Below, one piece after another: positions 1-11,527 of a stretch of 64,000 nt of DNA. The first letter of the stretch is position 1, and each line of letters opens with the position of its first letter. The notes beneath the pieces were generated by a model. It did not search any database. It saw nothing but the letters and a program-made list of their open reading frames with translations, and had not been told where the DNA came from. The position numbers and the translations under genes were made by a program. The DNA is from Calendula officinalis (taxonomy: Eukaryota; Streptophyta; Magnoliopsida; Asterales; Asteraceae): positions 19,314,974-19,378,973 of the forward strand of contig OY970833.1 in NCBI GenBank assembly GCA_963853835.1. Direction: 5' to 3'.

Positions 1-98
1 ATACATATATGTATGTATATGTATACATATATGTATATTTTACGAAAATGTATTGCTTCTTCAACTTCTTCAAATAGAGACCCTTTTCTATTGATCCA

Positions 99-103
<5 letters not shown>

Positions 104-170
<67 letters not shown>
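104..170. repeat. (TA)n microsatellite
   Basis: Uninterrupted TA dinucleotide run of about 67 bases. It gives a short tyrosine-isoleucine ORF that is an artefact of the repeat. Confidence 0.97.
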
Positions 171-175
<5 letters not shown>

Positions 176-217
176 TATTGTTTATGGATTTATTGTAACA
201 CCACAATCTTTGAGCCA

Positions 218-221
<4 letters not shown>

Positions 222-264
<43 letters not shown>
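222..264. repeat. (TA)n microsatellite inside the solo LTR
   Basis: Second pure TA run, lying just inside the distal end of the 194-2277 LTR. Confidence 0.95.
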
Positions 265-267
<3 letters not shown>

Positions 268-869
268 TACGGAAGCGATTTAATAAATACCATAACTCCT
301 AATTATTACACATCATAAAAACCATTTACATATTAATCAAATATATAAAACATTTAAGGTGTTACTGAAAACGGGCTCGACTTGGTTTACAAAATCAGAG
401 TAATGCCAGACTTCCAAAACCCGACTCTAGTCAAGCTAAATCCACAACCTGAAAAGAGTCAACAAATGAGGGATTAGCACAAAGCTAAGTGAATAGAAAT
501 AACTATCAATTTGCATAACCACAACAAATTAGAAACAAGAGAAATCAATCTGGAAACCCGTCCAAACTTTCACAAGCAATTGGACGTTATGAGAGTATCG
601 GCGGACTTGCGCAGAACCTACAACTGTTGTTGGCCGAACAACAGTTTACCGATGGCTACGTTACTATTGGCACGGTAGTCCCCCCTGACGGAACACATCC
701 GTAGGAGACCGAGCACCACATCCAATAGTAACGAAGCCTAGCCAAAATCCACTCATAGCTAACCTCTAGAAAACATGTGCACATACTACCATTAACAATC
801 CCACAATTAATTGTACCACTGGAAATTAAGAAAAACCAAGAAAAATGAATTTTCCCACAAATCAGCCAA

Positions 870-1019
870 GATAGCGCCGCTATCCGGGATAGCGTCGCTA
901 TCTTTCAAGGAGATAGCGCCGCTATCCGCCAAAAGATAGCATCCGCTATCTCAATACCAAACGCTATTTCGGGTCGCTGTTCAATTTTCCAAATACGAAG
1001 CAGAGATAGCGCCGCTATC
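870..1019. repeat. Array of GATAGCG-N-CGCTATC palindromes
   Basis: Within 150 bases there are four full or near-full copies of GATAGCGCCGCTATC (one with T at the centre, one with ATC in the middle) and a half copy. Each is an odd-centred inverted repeat with 7-base arms. They lie inside the solo LTR. Confidence 0.85.
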
Positions 1020-2308
1020 TCCCCAGACCAGCCAAAATGCTGCATTTTTCTCCTACAATTCTACCATACCAAAACCTTTGTACATCACACAAGAAGAAGT
1101 TTAAATCCACTCACCTTAGCTTCCTTTTAGTACCGAGCTCAGTAATCTTATACCACTGAGGCTCCTTCCCTTTTCCTGTACAAAACGAATACCAAGTTAG
1201 TCATCCGAAATCACTAATTTTTTGCAACAAGTAGATAGTTCAAGACCACATCTTTATGTAACACTTATAACTAAATATTAGCATTCCCACATGTAGCAAT
1301 TACCAAGTCTAGAATTTCATTAAGTCAACCCATCATGCCATTTTAACCAAGTTGCACATATTAGGCCCAAACGGATCAAAAACAAGAATCATGAATCGAA
1401 AATTTACACAATACCTTCTAATGAGTTAGACTACTTGATCAACATCAAAATTACATATCTAACAAGTTACTTGCATCCAATTGCAAGTTTCATCAACTTT
1501 GACCTAATTTAGGTCAAATTGCCAAACAAACGGGTCAAGGCCCTAAACCAACATAATTATACTTTCCAATTATACAACTAGTACATAAATGACATGAAAT
1601 TGATAATTAAAGTTTGCAAGTCATACAAGACTAAAGTCAACTCCCAGGTTTTCCAATTATGCATCAATTTCAGATTTCAAACAAGATTCGACAAAAACTT
1701 CATAAAACCCAACTAACACATGAACCCTAGTTCATCCAAGCTCAAGACATGAAACCCTAGCTTAAGAAGGAAGAAGACTTACTTAGATTTGCTTATAAAT
1801 CTGAAAATCACACAAGAAAGGTAAGATCTTCAAGCAATTATCATCAATTTGGAAGAAAACTCAAGAAAGTGTATGTGTGTGTGTGTGTCGCGTCTGGCAA
1901 AGAAGAGAGGAGGAAAAACAATTTGACACATGCCCAACTACAAACCCACGTACCCTCTCCCTTTTTCAGTCCAATTCATTAAACAAAGTACAAGATATTA
2001 GGTTCACAGATAATTTATTTAGACCAAACTAACTCTAATTTTAACAACGAAGATATTTTTAGAACCCCGGTTCAGAAATGAACCCAAATATGTACAAATC
2101 ATTTTAACATTTTAATATCTCAGTTTTACTAATTTTTAACCCCATGGTTAAAAATACCATTAATTCAAATAAATCAAATAAAATCATATAAAATAATAAA
2201 ATAATAAAATAATAAACAATAAGATATTACTTACCAAAAGTAATAAAATATTTTAGGTCGGGTCTCGGGATGTTACATTTATAAATAAAATATTGTTTAT
2301 GGATTTAT

Positions 2309-4445
2309 AGATAGATTCATTACATTATTTTTTTTTAATATTAAATGCAAGGTAATAAATGCAAATTCAAACTTGAAACTCATTTTATCTTTTTAATTAG
2401 TCCTTTATAAATATTAAACGCTCTGGTGCGAGTCAGTCTCAACGCATGATCAATACTCCCCTCCTCGCAAAGGTGTTGCAAGGGGAACGCAATACGTCGC
2501 GTCACACCCACTTGGCCCGAGGGCAAGCGGTTCGTCGCGTCACACCCACTCATAGGAAGAGCCAGCCAGCCACCTCTACGACAATAATCACATATATTTA
2601 TTAATTGATTTTTAAGTGTTGAATCGACGACATATAATCAATTATGAAATCAAATAAATATACCGAACAACACGTGGTGTGCATTTTTATTATATTTATA
2701 ATGGATGACCGACCATCAATTCACTCACACTTCCGAGTTTTAATGGTAATAAGAAATTGCTTTTACACACATGAGGGTAGTGAACCCATCGTATAGTATA
2801 GGCTTTATGGTAGTACCGTATTTATATTCGAACCCAACGGAAAGAGATAGACCACTGCTACTTCATTCATATTATTAAGTAGCCATAATTATTGTATTAA
2901 TGAAGGAGAGGTTATAATTAAACTAAATTAAACTAATCCTAAATATGTTATTATCTTGTATAAGAATATACCCAAGAAAAGATAATGCAATTATTAAAAG
3001 ATAATCAAGTTAATAAGAAAATGCATACATAGGTTACTCATACACCCACCAGGCTATCGTATAAGGTCCCCTACTCAACATAAAAGCAGTGCTTCTGTAT
3101 TGCCAATACGGGTCGTTGGATCAATAAAAACTATGTAACCTCGCAGTGGTGGTACTTCAACCCAACACCCCAAGATGGTCAATGGGAAAATGTCATGTAC
3201 TAGTGTGTCAATCCTACACCCCAAGATGGTCAATGGGCAAATGTATGATTGGTTTGTTAACACTCCTAATATATCATTAATTATTCACTTATAATTAATA
3301 CGGTATTCATGTGACCTAACTAAACGACATAGCTTTGTTACCACACGAGGAAAACCATAACTCATTTATATAATTATAATCTAATAATAACATTTGTCAA
3401 TTCCTAAGGTTCATACATATTAGATAAGTTACAACTAATTTATTTAAATTAAATATGCAATTAACATAAACTTGCCACATTCATATTACAAGTATAAATA
3501 ACCTACCTACTAAAATATGTAATTTAATATAAACACACATAGACATATATTCATATTAAAAGCATAAGATAGCGTTAAAACATATAATAAAAGAGAAATA
3601 CCGATTACATTGAAGGGACAAGAACTTGCGACTCCAAGTGTCAAGCACTTCGACTACATCTACATCTAATTAATCTAAGTGAGAGGAGGGTGGTACCCCT
3701 CACTCTCTTGACCTTTCTAATTGCCTACAACACACTTGAAAACTCTAAAACGTGAGAGGAATGGAATTGAGAGGTGAGTAAAATGGTTGGAAATGGGTTT
3801 CTATTTATAGTCTCCAGAAGTCTCTGCTACGCATCGCATTGTGGTGGAACGCGTCGCGCTCTAACCCGTAATAATGACTTAGTATGCTAGTTCAAGGGTT
3901 GTCATTACTCTTCATTAAGATTCGTAATTATTTATGTCTGTATAGAGAACGCATCGTGTCTGGTTACTGCTACGCGTCATGCTCCGGTTGATTAGAACGC
4001 GTCGTGTCCCGGACCTTGGACGCGGCGACGTGTTTGTCTTCAACTTTTGCACACTTCTTCAGTTATTGCCAAATCTTCTCCAAATCACCCAATTCTTTTT
4101 CATATTGTCATTTTAACCTGAAATATTAGGAAACACAAGATTTGGAAGTATATGGTCAATTTCCTAATAAAATCTAGCTAAAATGTGTTAGATATAACCA
4201 AAATTTGAGATGTATTTTATGTATAATAATTTTGGTCATATCAGCACGTATTTCATATTTCATGGAAACACGTACTCATATCATCACGTCACATTATAGT
4301 CAATTATATCAACAGTATAACTGTACTGAGCTCAGATACTCGAATATGTATGAAGAATTATCAATAAGATATCCCATCACAAACACATAATATATCAACC
4401 CCTTCAAGCACAATCAAATTATAAATTAGTACATTGCACATAACG
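2309..4445. other. Non-coding, decayed LTR-like sequence
   Basis: No ORF of note on either strand. The block has the character of old LTR sequence: repeated GC-rich words related to AACGCGTCGCG near 2480-2540 and 3830-4030, a local duplication of CCCAAGATGGTCAATGGG at about 3170-3190 and 3220-3240, and a minus-strand TATA-like element at 3801-3810. I could not find matching TG...CA ends or a target duplication, so no element boundaries are claimed. Confidence 0.5.
3801..3810 (-). promoter_or_regulatory. TATA-like box in decayed LTR
   Basis: CTATAAATAG on the minus strand. It resembles the TATA boxes in the better preserved LTRs of this window. Function in this decayed copy is unproven. Confidence 0.4.
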
Positions 4446-6146
4446 AGATGTCACATATATTATTATTAATACATATGGTGAGAAAACTCACCTCCGGTTG
4501 CTAGCTTCCAAACACTTCACTAGCACTTCGCAACTCAGATTTATGACTTAGACGATCCTATAATACATAAAACGATCTCTAGTCAAAACGTTGCACAAAA
4601 TACTAAACATATAGAATTTGGCAGCATGCGTCGGTTTCACCGAAACCGCCATAACTTTCAAACAGTTAATCCGGCGAACGCCAAATTTTTACGTTAATTA
4701 GAAGACAACTATATAAACAGATCATAAGAAGGACTCTCAGCCCGAATCAGACCCGAAAGGGTCCAAAACAGTCCTACAACACGGCTGAGTTGCACAACAA
4801 CTCAGAACTGCGGTCCTTCACGAAAACAAGCGTATCTTAAAAACCGTAAACCGTTTAAGTACCAAAATTTAGTATGTTAAAAAAACATCAGTAGCTACAA
4901 AATTCATTTTTATTAATAAATCAATTTTTGACCCGAAGGGATTCGAAAACAGCCCGTAACATGTAAACAGTCGCATAGTGCTTCAGCACTGCGACAGTTT
5001 ACAGAAATGGTCATATCCGTATTGACGCACGGTCAGAGGCCACGGTTAGCTAACTCAGAGTGCTAACTTTGTCTAGGAGACCGTTTTCCCCGAATCAGAC
5101 CCGAAAGGGATCATCAAATCACGATACAAAACAGTAACATTCAAACACTACAGCGACACCTCATAAATAACCATAACACACGGACCATAATTCGGATCAA
5201 CGAGCGGTCGGCTGCCAAAGTTTATTGCCTCCATGAACTACGGATGTCTACAGGATACCGAGCCCGGACTCTGTCCTGGAGGTGTCCGAAATTCAGTCCG
5301 AACACGGCTGTTCAAAACAGCTTCAAAATCGCAGCTTAGTCAATTTTAACTATTTTCTAATAAAAAATGCCGACACCGCAACCCGAGTGTCCATCAGACA
5401 CCCGACAGTCCCGGTTCATGGAAATCTTCGAGCTTTACTTGGTAAAAATTAAATACTCGGTTAATACTAAAGGATGACAAGTTATACAATTACTAAAAAT
5501 CACGATTTAAAATAATGAAACGATTTAAATCCACAAACGACAATCTTTATGATCATACCACAAACCAAAACCAATTATGGTTCGGCTATATTGATTGATC
5601 AACGACATACATAAATATGGTTTCATTGCTCAATGCTCCACCAATTAAATTTTAACGAAAAAAAAAACAAATGCAATTAACAAGAACAAAATACATATCT
5701 TTTCACAATATAAATCTCACCCGAATGACAAAACCACAATTAATCTAACGACCGAAAAATCTCGAATCCTTCAACAGAATGTCTAACGAGACAACCGTTA
5801 TCAAGAGCTAGAGATTTCCTAAGCTTGGCTCGGTATTGATCCAAAAATAATTAATAAGGTATGAAAAGAGATTAGAAGTTATGCCCACCAAATAAATACA
5901 TAAGAAACAAGCCCACTAGACACCACAATGCTCCAAGCCCGCTTGCTAGTTTGAAATGGATCGGCCCTTGGCCTATGGTCGGTCCTTGACTCAACACACA
6001 AACCTTAACTCGGGTTAAAAACCCGACACGTCCACATGAATAAAATGAAACGTCTAATTATCTCGATAATTGTTAAATGAGACTAAATTAAAAAAATACA
6101 ATAATTAAATCAATTAAATAGATTAACGAGAATCTAGGCCGTTACA
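4446..6146 (-). mobile_element. Gypsy LTR (3' LTR, minus strand), proximal end clear
   Basis: On the minus strand this LTR begins at 6146 with TGTAACGGCC, directly after a purine-rich stretch (AGTAGGGGAGAA) ending the internal region at 6147, the usual junction of a gypsy 3' LTR. The lower boundary (about 4446) is approximate. It shares many words with the LTR-like block at 27434-29101 (for example GAGCGGTC, GACCCGAAAGGGT, CACCCGACAG), so the two are diverged members of one family. It contains about three degenerate modules of 160-180 bases (about 4738, 4925 and 5088). Confidence 0.6.
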
Positions 6147-6841
6147 ATTCTCCCCTACTTGGATCAGACTTCGTCCTCGAAGTTGCCGCTTGGAAATAAA
6201 TCCGAATAATGCATCCTCATTTCGATATAGCTCCCACTCTCGTCGGTCTGAATATCCTCCAAAGTCTAACCACTGAATCATTAACGATACACTTCCTCTG
6301 CTGCGTTTCACGAAAAGAGTCATGAATCAAATGTAGCTCCTCTTGTAGCTCATCACATGCAATTACAAGAGAGGGACCACTATGTTGAGGCTAACCTACC
6401 TCTACTGGACATGATCGAAGTTGGCACCCCGTACGTCATTACTAACACCCTGACGACAATACGCAATCTTCTCCGCTGAGGAAGTCTCTCGAATTGATCT
6501 GAAATGCGCGCTCTTGGTCAATCTATCGACTTATGTGATACTACATACCTCGATGGTATAATATGATTACAGTCGTGCTATCGTCTTGGTAACTACATAT
6601 GCCAAGTTTGAAGGCCCTTCTTTAATTTCGTTACTCGTGCAACAACAATTAGACTTGGTAGAACAACAATACTCACAACAATACTAGAAAACAGTTTCCC
6701 TTTACATTACTTTAACTTCGTGATGCATGACAACCAATAACATCGTTTCAAAAATAACGAAATTCTAACAGTACAATGGTATTCAATAAAGGGAAACCAT
6801 TATTGAAAATTGAACTCCGAGACCTCAGGTTTACCATCTCT
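6147..6841 (-). pseudogene. Decayed 3' end of a gypsy pol internal region
   Basis: The minus-strand reading next to the LTR carries a short ORF (6123-6323) with residues RREWELYRNEDALFG and then LRGRSLIQVGE, the sort of C-terminal pol tail and polypurine tract seen before a gypsy 3' LTR. The rest is frame-broken. It is cut at 6846 by the insertion of Gyp-A. Near 6800-6846 there is also a tRNA-like promoter word (minus strand GAGTTCAATTTTC), not a tRNA gene. Confidence 0.5.
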
Positions 6842-7925
6842 CCTACTGTGAGAACCCAAAAATTTATACATTTAATTCGACATTTATTGTAACCCTAATA
6901 TGGTACTAGAAGACTAGTTGCATTTGTTAAAGCATTTATTCGCATTTATGTGTAGCTAAGAACCCTAGTATCATTTTTGATAACGACTAGGGTGCATTTA
7001 AGTTTGATGAAACCTTAGAAATCACGTCTCATCAGTACACATCATTATTTGATGCATTAGTCATTTGGGTTGCATTAAATCATCGATCAATTAGTTAGCG
7101 AGTTGGTGACTCGACATAATTATAGTTATAAATTATATCATAAACATAAATTTTTATATGATTCATAATAAATCATTAGCTAAATCAAGTCAATTGGTAG
7201 AAAAACCAACATACAAAATATTACACACAATGATAAATCACAAATGAACATACCGTTATTATCAGAACACTGAAGGCGATAAAATAAATACTCAAAGAAA
7301 TAAGTTTTTTTTTTAGAAAAAACCACGGTCAAGAATCGAGTAAAACCCCGGTGAAATCATTTTGCATACAACTATAATAGTACCCGCGTATAACCATACT
7401 ATCTAATAAACCAATTAAGTTTAAAAATTTCCTTCCTTTCACCCTACCCATCGATCCTATCTCTCTCTTTAACAAACTTTCCTTCTTTTCCTCTTTTTAT
7501 TAAAAACCTAAATAATGATTCTAAAATATTAACCAATAATTTTAGACTTACCAAAATCCCATAAACATATCTAAAACCGAAGTTTACTTTATACATCTCA
7601 TAACTTTTGAAAACCCTGTGCAAATCACTCAAGCATTATCTCAAGAACACCCTTCAAAAATTCGGTAAATTTCTTCATCTCCATCTTTATTTCTTTGATT
7701 TATAATTCTATATATTGTATTTATATTAGTTTTGATTCACTCTTATTGATATATTACATAAAACATGGATATATATAAAATCACATATGTTAAAATTGCC
7801 GTTAAAATCCAAAAATCCGAAGGAAACGTCGAACCAGACGCTGTTCGTATCTTTTTACTCAAACCAGGCTGCGACACTGCCGATTTAAATATACGTAGTG
7901 TGCAACTAAAACAAGAATCCAGTCT

Positions 7926-7990
7926 TGGCTAAGATTGTTAACACGTATCCCTTGGAACAAGGCATCCTGGGTTCGAGACCTGCTTACCAT
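7926..7990 (+). other. tRNA-like (pol III promoter-like) block in the Gyp-A LTR
   Basis: TGGCTAAGATTG resembles an A box and GGGTTCGAGACC matches the B box consensus, about 45 bases apart, followed by TGCTTACCA. A partial copy with a perfect B box is in the 3' LTR near 20795-20830. There is no complete cloverleaf, so this is a tRNA-derived relic rather than a tRNA gene. Confidence 0.5.
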
Positions 7991-8535
7991 GTAATTTTAT
8001 TTAATTATTTTTCTCTCCTCTCCCTGTTGCATGCGTGCCTGTTTCCCCATCATTCTTTTGCCCAGATTTCTCTTGGACTAAAAACCTCTTTTATGTATAA
8101 TCAGATTTTAGTTATTATGATATATAAAATATTATATCATATGTTCAACATTTATTATAAATAAACATTTTTTTTCAAAATTATTTATTATTAATTATTT
8201 ATTTATTAATAAATAGTTCAACTATTTTTATTTGTATAAGTATTTAGAATCATATTTTATTTAAATAATTACATGGTACGACTACTTGTTATTTTCGGGC
8301 AAAACAAACTAGCTTCAAGAGTTATAAAACACAAATTAAAGTAGTTAAAATACAATATCATTCCACCAACGTACCGCTCATAGTTTACTCCTATGCATTT
8401 AGGTCACTAGAAACCGTTTGGTTGGATCTCGCATTTGATTATTTGTATTTTTGGAAGCTTTACATCAGGTGAGTCCACAGTTCCACTTTTTACTGTATTT
8501 TATTTACTGCTTTTACAAATTTTTGGGGTGAAAAA

Positions 8536-8839
8536 TGAAAAGCACAATATAACAGATTCAATCCATTAGGTGGTGTTAGATGATGATTTTGGTGAGAAAT
8601 ATGAAGATGGAGATTAGGGCTTTTAGAGAGAGAAAGTAGAGAGAAGTTGAGAGAACAAATGCAGAGAAATTGAAATGATAATTGTGCAAAAGTTGAAGAA
8701 TTAAGCCTTACACCTTGGTATTTATACCATGGCTTAATTCTTGGTTAGTTAGGACCATTTCCTAAACTATTCTTAACTTATATACAATGTTACACTTTAC
8801 CCCCTAGACTATCTATTATAATCTTTCTAGTACCTAACA
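8536..8839 (-). repeat. Sire-A 3' LTR
   Basis: 304 bp, TGAAAAGCAC...CCTAACA. Carries a minus-strand TATA box (GGTATAAATACC) near 8715-8727. It is the 3' LTR because the polypurine tract abuts it at 8840. Confidence 0.93.
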
Positions 8840-8853
8840 ATCTCCCCCTTTGT
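8840..8853 (-). promoter_or_regulatory. Sire-A polypurine tract
   Basis: Minus strand CAAAGGGGGAGAT directly before the 3' LTR; the plus-strand primer site for reverse transcription. Confidence 0.85.
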
Positions 8854-9179
8854 AATACTAGTCTAGGTTGCATATCTTTGAAGACTTCTGTGTTTGTAAG
8901 GCTGGAGCTGAGATTTGAACCGTTGAGCAGTTATGTTGATAAAACAACATCAGCCTTTGATCATCGGTGACAGACATACTTTTAATTGGCTTTTCAACCA
9001 ATATAAAGTATTCCAGAAGACTTCATGCAAATCAACTGAATGTAGACCCATAGATAGAGCGGTTAGCAGCGGAAGTCCTTTCTTGAAGTTGTGGCGTTTG
9101 TCGATTTGCTGCAGATCCTTGGTTCCTGATGTTTGTTGAAGTTGAAGCAGTGCGGAATGTTGATATGTTTTGGATTTTC

Positions 9180-9321
9180 TGACCGTTGTTGATAATGTTG
9201 GAGTACGGTCATAGAATCCCTTATCTGATGTATTGACTGTTGTTGATAAGATTGAAGTACAGTCATCAGATCTTCTATCAGACATAGTGACCGTTGTTGA
9301 TAACAATGGAGTACTGTCGTC
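9180..9321. repeat. Three GACCGT...ACGGTC hairpin repeats (Sire-A)
   Basis: Three copies spaced about 55 bases apart. Each starts GACCGTTGTTGATAA or GACTGTTGTTGATAA and closes about 30 bases later with ACGGTC, ACAGTC or ACTGTC, so the ends are inverted repeats of 6 bases. ORFs on both strands here (8950-9333, 9063-9386) are made by the repeat period and are not genes. The same family has six copies in Sire-B. Confidence 0.85.
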
Positions 9322-10874
9322 TGGTCTTCGCACGAGAAGGTATCAGGGTAACCCAGGATCACATAGATTGCCTGTTCGCACAACAATTACAGAAACTGTG
9401 TGACCTACGTTCAGTGTTGGCATTGATGTTAGGCACTGGTAGGATTTCCATTCAATCATCGTGGAATACCAATATTTTTGGTATCACTATGAATGTTCTG
9501 GCAATATCTCAAAGATATGCTTGGTAGAGTGCCTGTGTCCTAGAGAAATTTAATTCGGTTCTAGACTCTATACGTGGACAAATGAAGGCGAGGACTGGAG
9601 GTGGGTCCTCTTTTTCAATATGAACAATCTCCAAATGAGATGTCGATAGTGGATGTGGTTATCTCCGTGAGTTTGAAACAAGTACTTTTTGTACTTGAGT
9701 GGTCAGTGGGGGTTGTGCATTGCATCACTGGGTCCATGATGTCTTAATCAGAAAGCAAAATATGCAATCCGATATAGATGAGGTTACCCGGTCATTTGTT
9801 CGGTTTAGGGAGGGTTTTCCGTTTTCTTTAACCCTTTCACACACGCTCCTCACTCAACTCACTTTTTCATTTTCAACCACACCCTCGTTTTTGTTTTTAC
9901 CATGTGATAAGCTGATCTGCACCCCATACTTCATACCCCCTCTCAATTTTTACCTCAGCGCACCCCAATCAAGATCCCATGATACTTGATTCTGCTCACC
10001 TAGACCTAGGGACCCTCACTTTTTAGTTCCTATATTGTCGGTGGCTCCGGGGAAGATCATGCTGGATATAGCAGATCATAGGAGTAATTTGTGAGTGGTC
10101 TAATTCGCTCATGTGCAATTTGATCAGCTCTTTAAAAGATGTTGCATTTTGGTTGGTTCACATGGATTTTTTGGTAACACCGGACTCACTTAGAGTATCC
10201 GTTAGCACACGGTATGAATCCGTAGTCGTTTGCACAACCGTTGATTCAAATGTGTGACATGCGTTTAGAGTTGGCGTGATTTTAGCTCTAGCAGGATTTC
10301 CACTCGATCCTCGTGAAACCTCAGATTGTGATGCCACTACAAGTGTTCCGATGGATTCACAGAGATCCATTTTTGTAGTACAAGTGTCCTATATTGGAAG
10401 ATTCTTGAGGGTGAAACTAGACACACTGTGCATACAAATGAGACGTAACCCGGGGTAGGAGGTTATATTTTCAATACCGACAAACTCCAAATGTACAGTC
10501 AGTAGATTATGTGCTACGTCCCCTAATGAAATGAAACAAATTCCTGTTGAGAGGAATTTGAGTGGTTGGTGGTGGTGTGCATTTGCTTTACTGGGCTAGT
10601 AAAGTCTAGTGAATCATTCAACTTATGAATGATCACCTATTTGTATGGTTGCCCGGTTTGTTAACGGTTTGGATGCACTCAAAGGTGTGTTTTCTTTGAT
10701 TTATCATCTTTTCACATCACCTTGCACTCACCTATTTCTATACCCTAGACGTATACCCTCACATTTACCAGTTGACTGAAATATTTCCCTGGGATAGGTT
10801 AGGCCGGATCTGGCAAGCCATGGGAAGGTGTGTCTTTTGAAGTAGTAAGTAACGAGAATTAAAAGAATTTGTAA

Positions 10875-10920
10875 TAAACAGATGCAATCTTTACTAGGGA
10901 ACTAGTAAAGAGATCGTTTA
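10875..10920. repeat. TAAAC...GTTTA hairpin element, Sire-A copy
   Basis: Palindromic module: TAAAC pairs with GTTTA, GAT with ATC, and TCTTTACTAG with CTAGTAAAGA around a 4-base loop. One of eight copies shared by Sire-A, Sire-B and Sire-C. Confidence 0.85.
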
Positions 10921-11232
10921 CGGATATTACAACGACTTATAATTATCGTTACAAACATAAAACTTTTTGAATTGGGTAATTTGTTTTGATTTTCTCAATT
11001 TTCTCCCCTAGAAATAATAATTCTCCCCCTAGAATTAATATTTCTCCCCCTCGACAAAACAGAAGTATGAAAAGTTTCGAGGTTTGAGGACGTACCTTAT
11101 ACATCGTCGGAGGGTGGAAGGAGAGTATTTGTGGTGAAGGTTGATTGAGCTTTGTGCTTTCTGTTGAGAGCGGGTTCTGAATCTGATGTGATCAGAAGCC
11201 ATTGTCCGTTGAAGATCGGGTTCCAAGCTGAT

Positions 11233-11515
11233 TTACTTGAAAGCCATTTATTTGAAGCTCGGGTCATACACTGAAGTGTGTAAGAGCCATTCTTATGAAG
11301 CTCGAGTTATACACTGAATTGTGTATAAGTCATTAAACGTTGAAATGCGAGTTATACACTGAAATGTGTATAAGTCATTAAACGTTGAAATGCGAGTTAT
11401 ACACTGATTTGTGTATAAGTCATTAAACGTTGAAATGCGAGTTATACACTGATTTGTGTATAAGTCATTAACGTTGAAATGCGAGTTATACGCCGAGATG
11501 TGTATAAGTCATTTC
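11233..11515. repeat. Tandem 46-47-bp repeats with TTATACAC/GTGTATAAG hairpin
   Basis: Six or seven units in tandem. Each holds GTTATACACTGA followed by TGTGTATAAGTCATT, an inverted repeat with 8-9-base arms and a short loop. The array lies where protease and the rest of pol are expected, directly after the WVPK end of the linker reading frame. Sire-B has a single unit in the same place (about 50430-50465). Confidence 0.88.
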
Positions 11516-11527
11516 TGCAAAAACAAA

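Larger units (their letters stand above)
194..2277 (-). mobile_element. Solo LTR of a gypsy-type retrotransposon
   Basis: The block starts TGTAAC and ends GTTACA, has TG...CA termini, and is flanked by the 5-bp direct repeat TTTAT (189-193 and 2278-2282), as expected for an LTR left by recombination between two LTRs. Read on the minus strand it begins TGTAACATCCCGAGACC, the style of many plant Ty3/gypsy LTRs. There is no PBS, polypurine tract or coding region next to it. It holds a TA microsatellite near its distal end and an array of GATAGCG palindromes at 870-1019. The 22 bases just outside each end are almost the same on both sides, so the target was already a short tandem duplication. Confidence 0.85.

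Noticed and set aside
13..198. ORF of 61 codons
   Set aside because: Made by the TA microsatellite; tyrosine-isoleucine repeat.
8950..9386. Overlapping ORFs of 127 and 107 codons with repeated STTV/YQQRS words
   Set aside because: The repeated peptides follow the GACCGT hairpin repeats in two frames; no start context, no homologue in Sire-B where the frame is closed.
11233..11515. Possible CRISPR array (regular repeats)
   Set aside because: Units are contiguous tandem repeats without unique spacers, in plant retrotransposon DNA.
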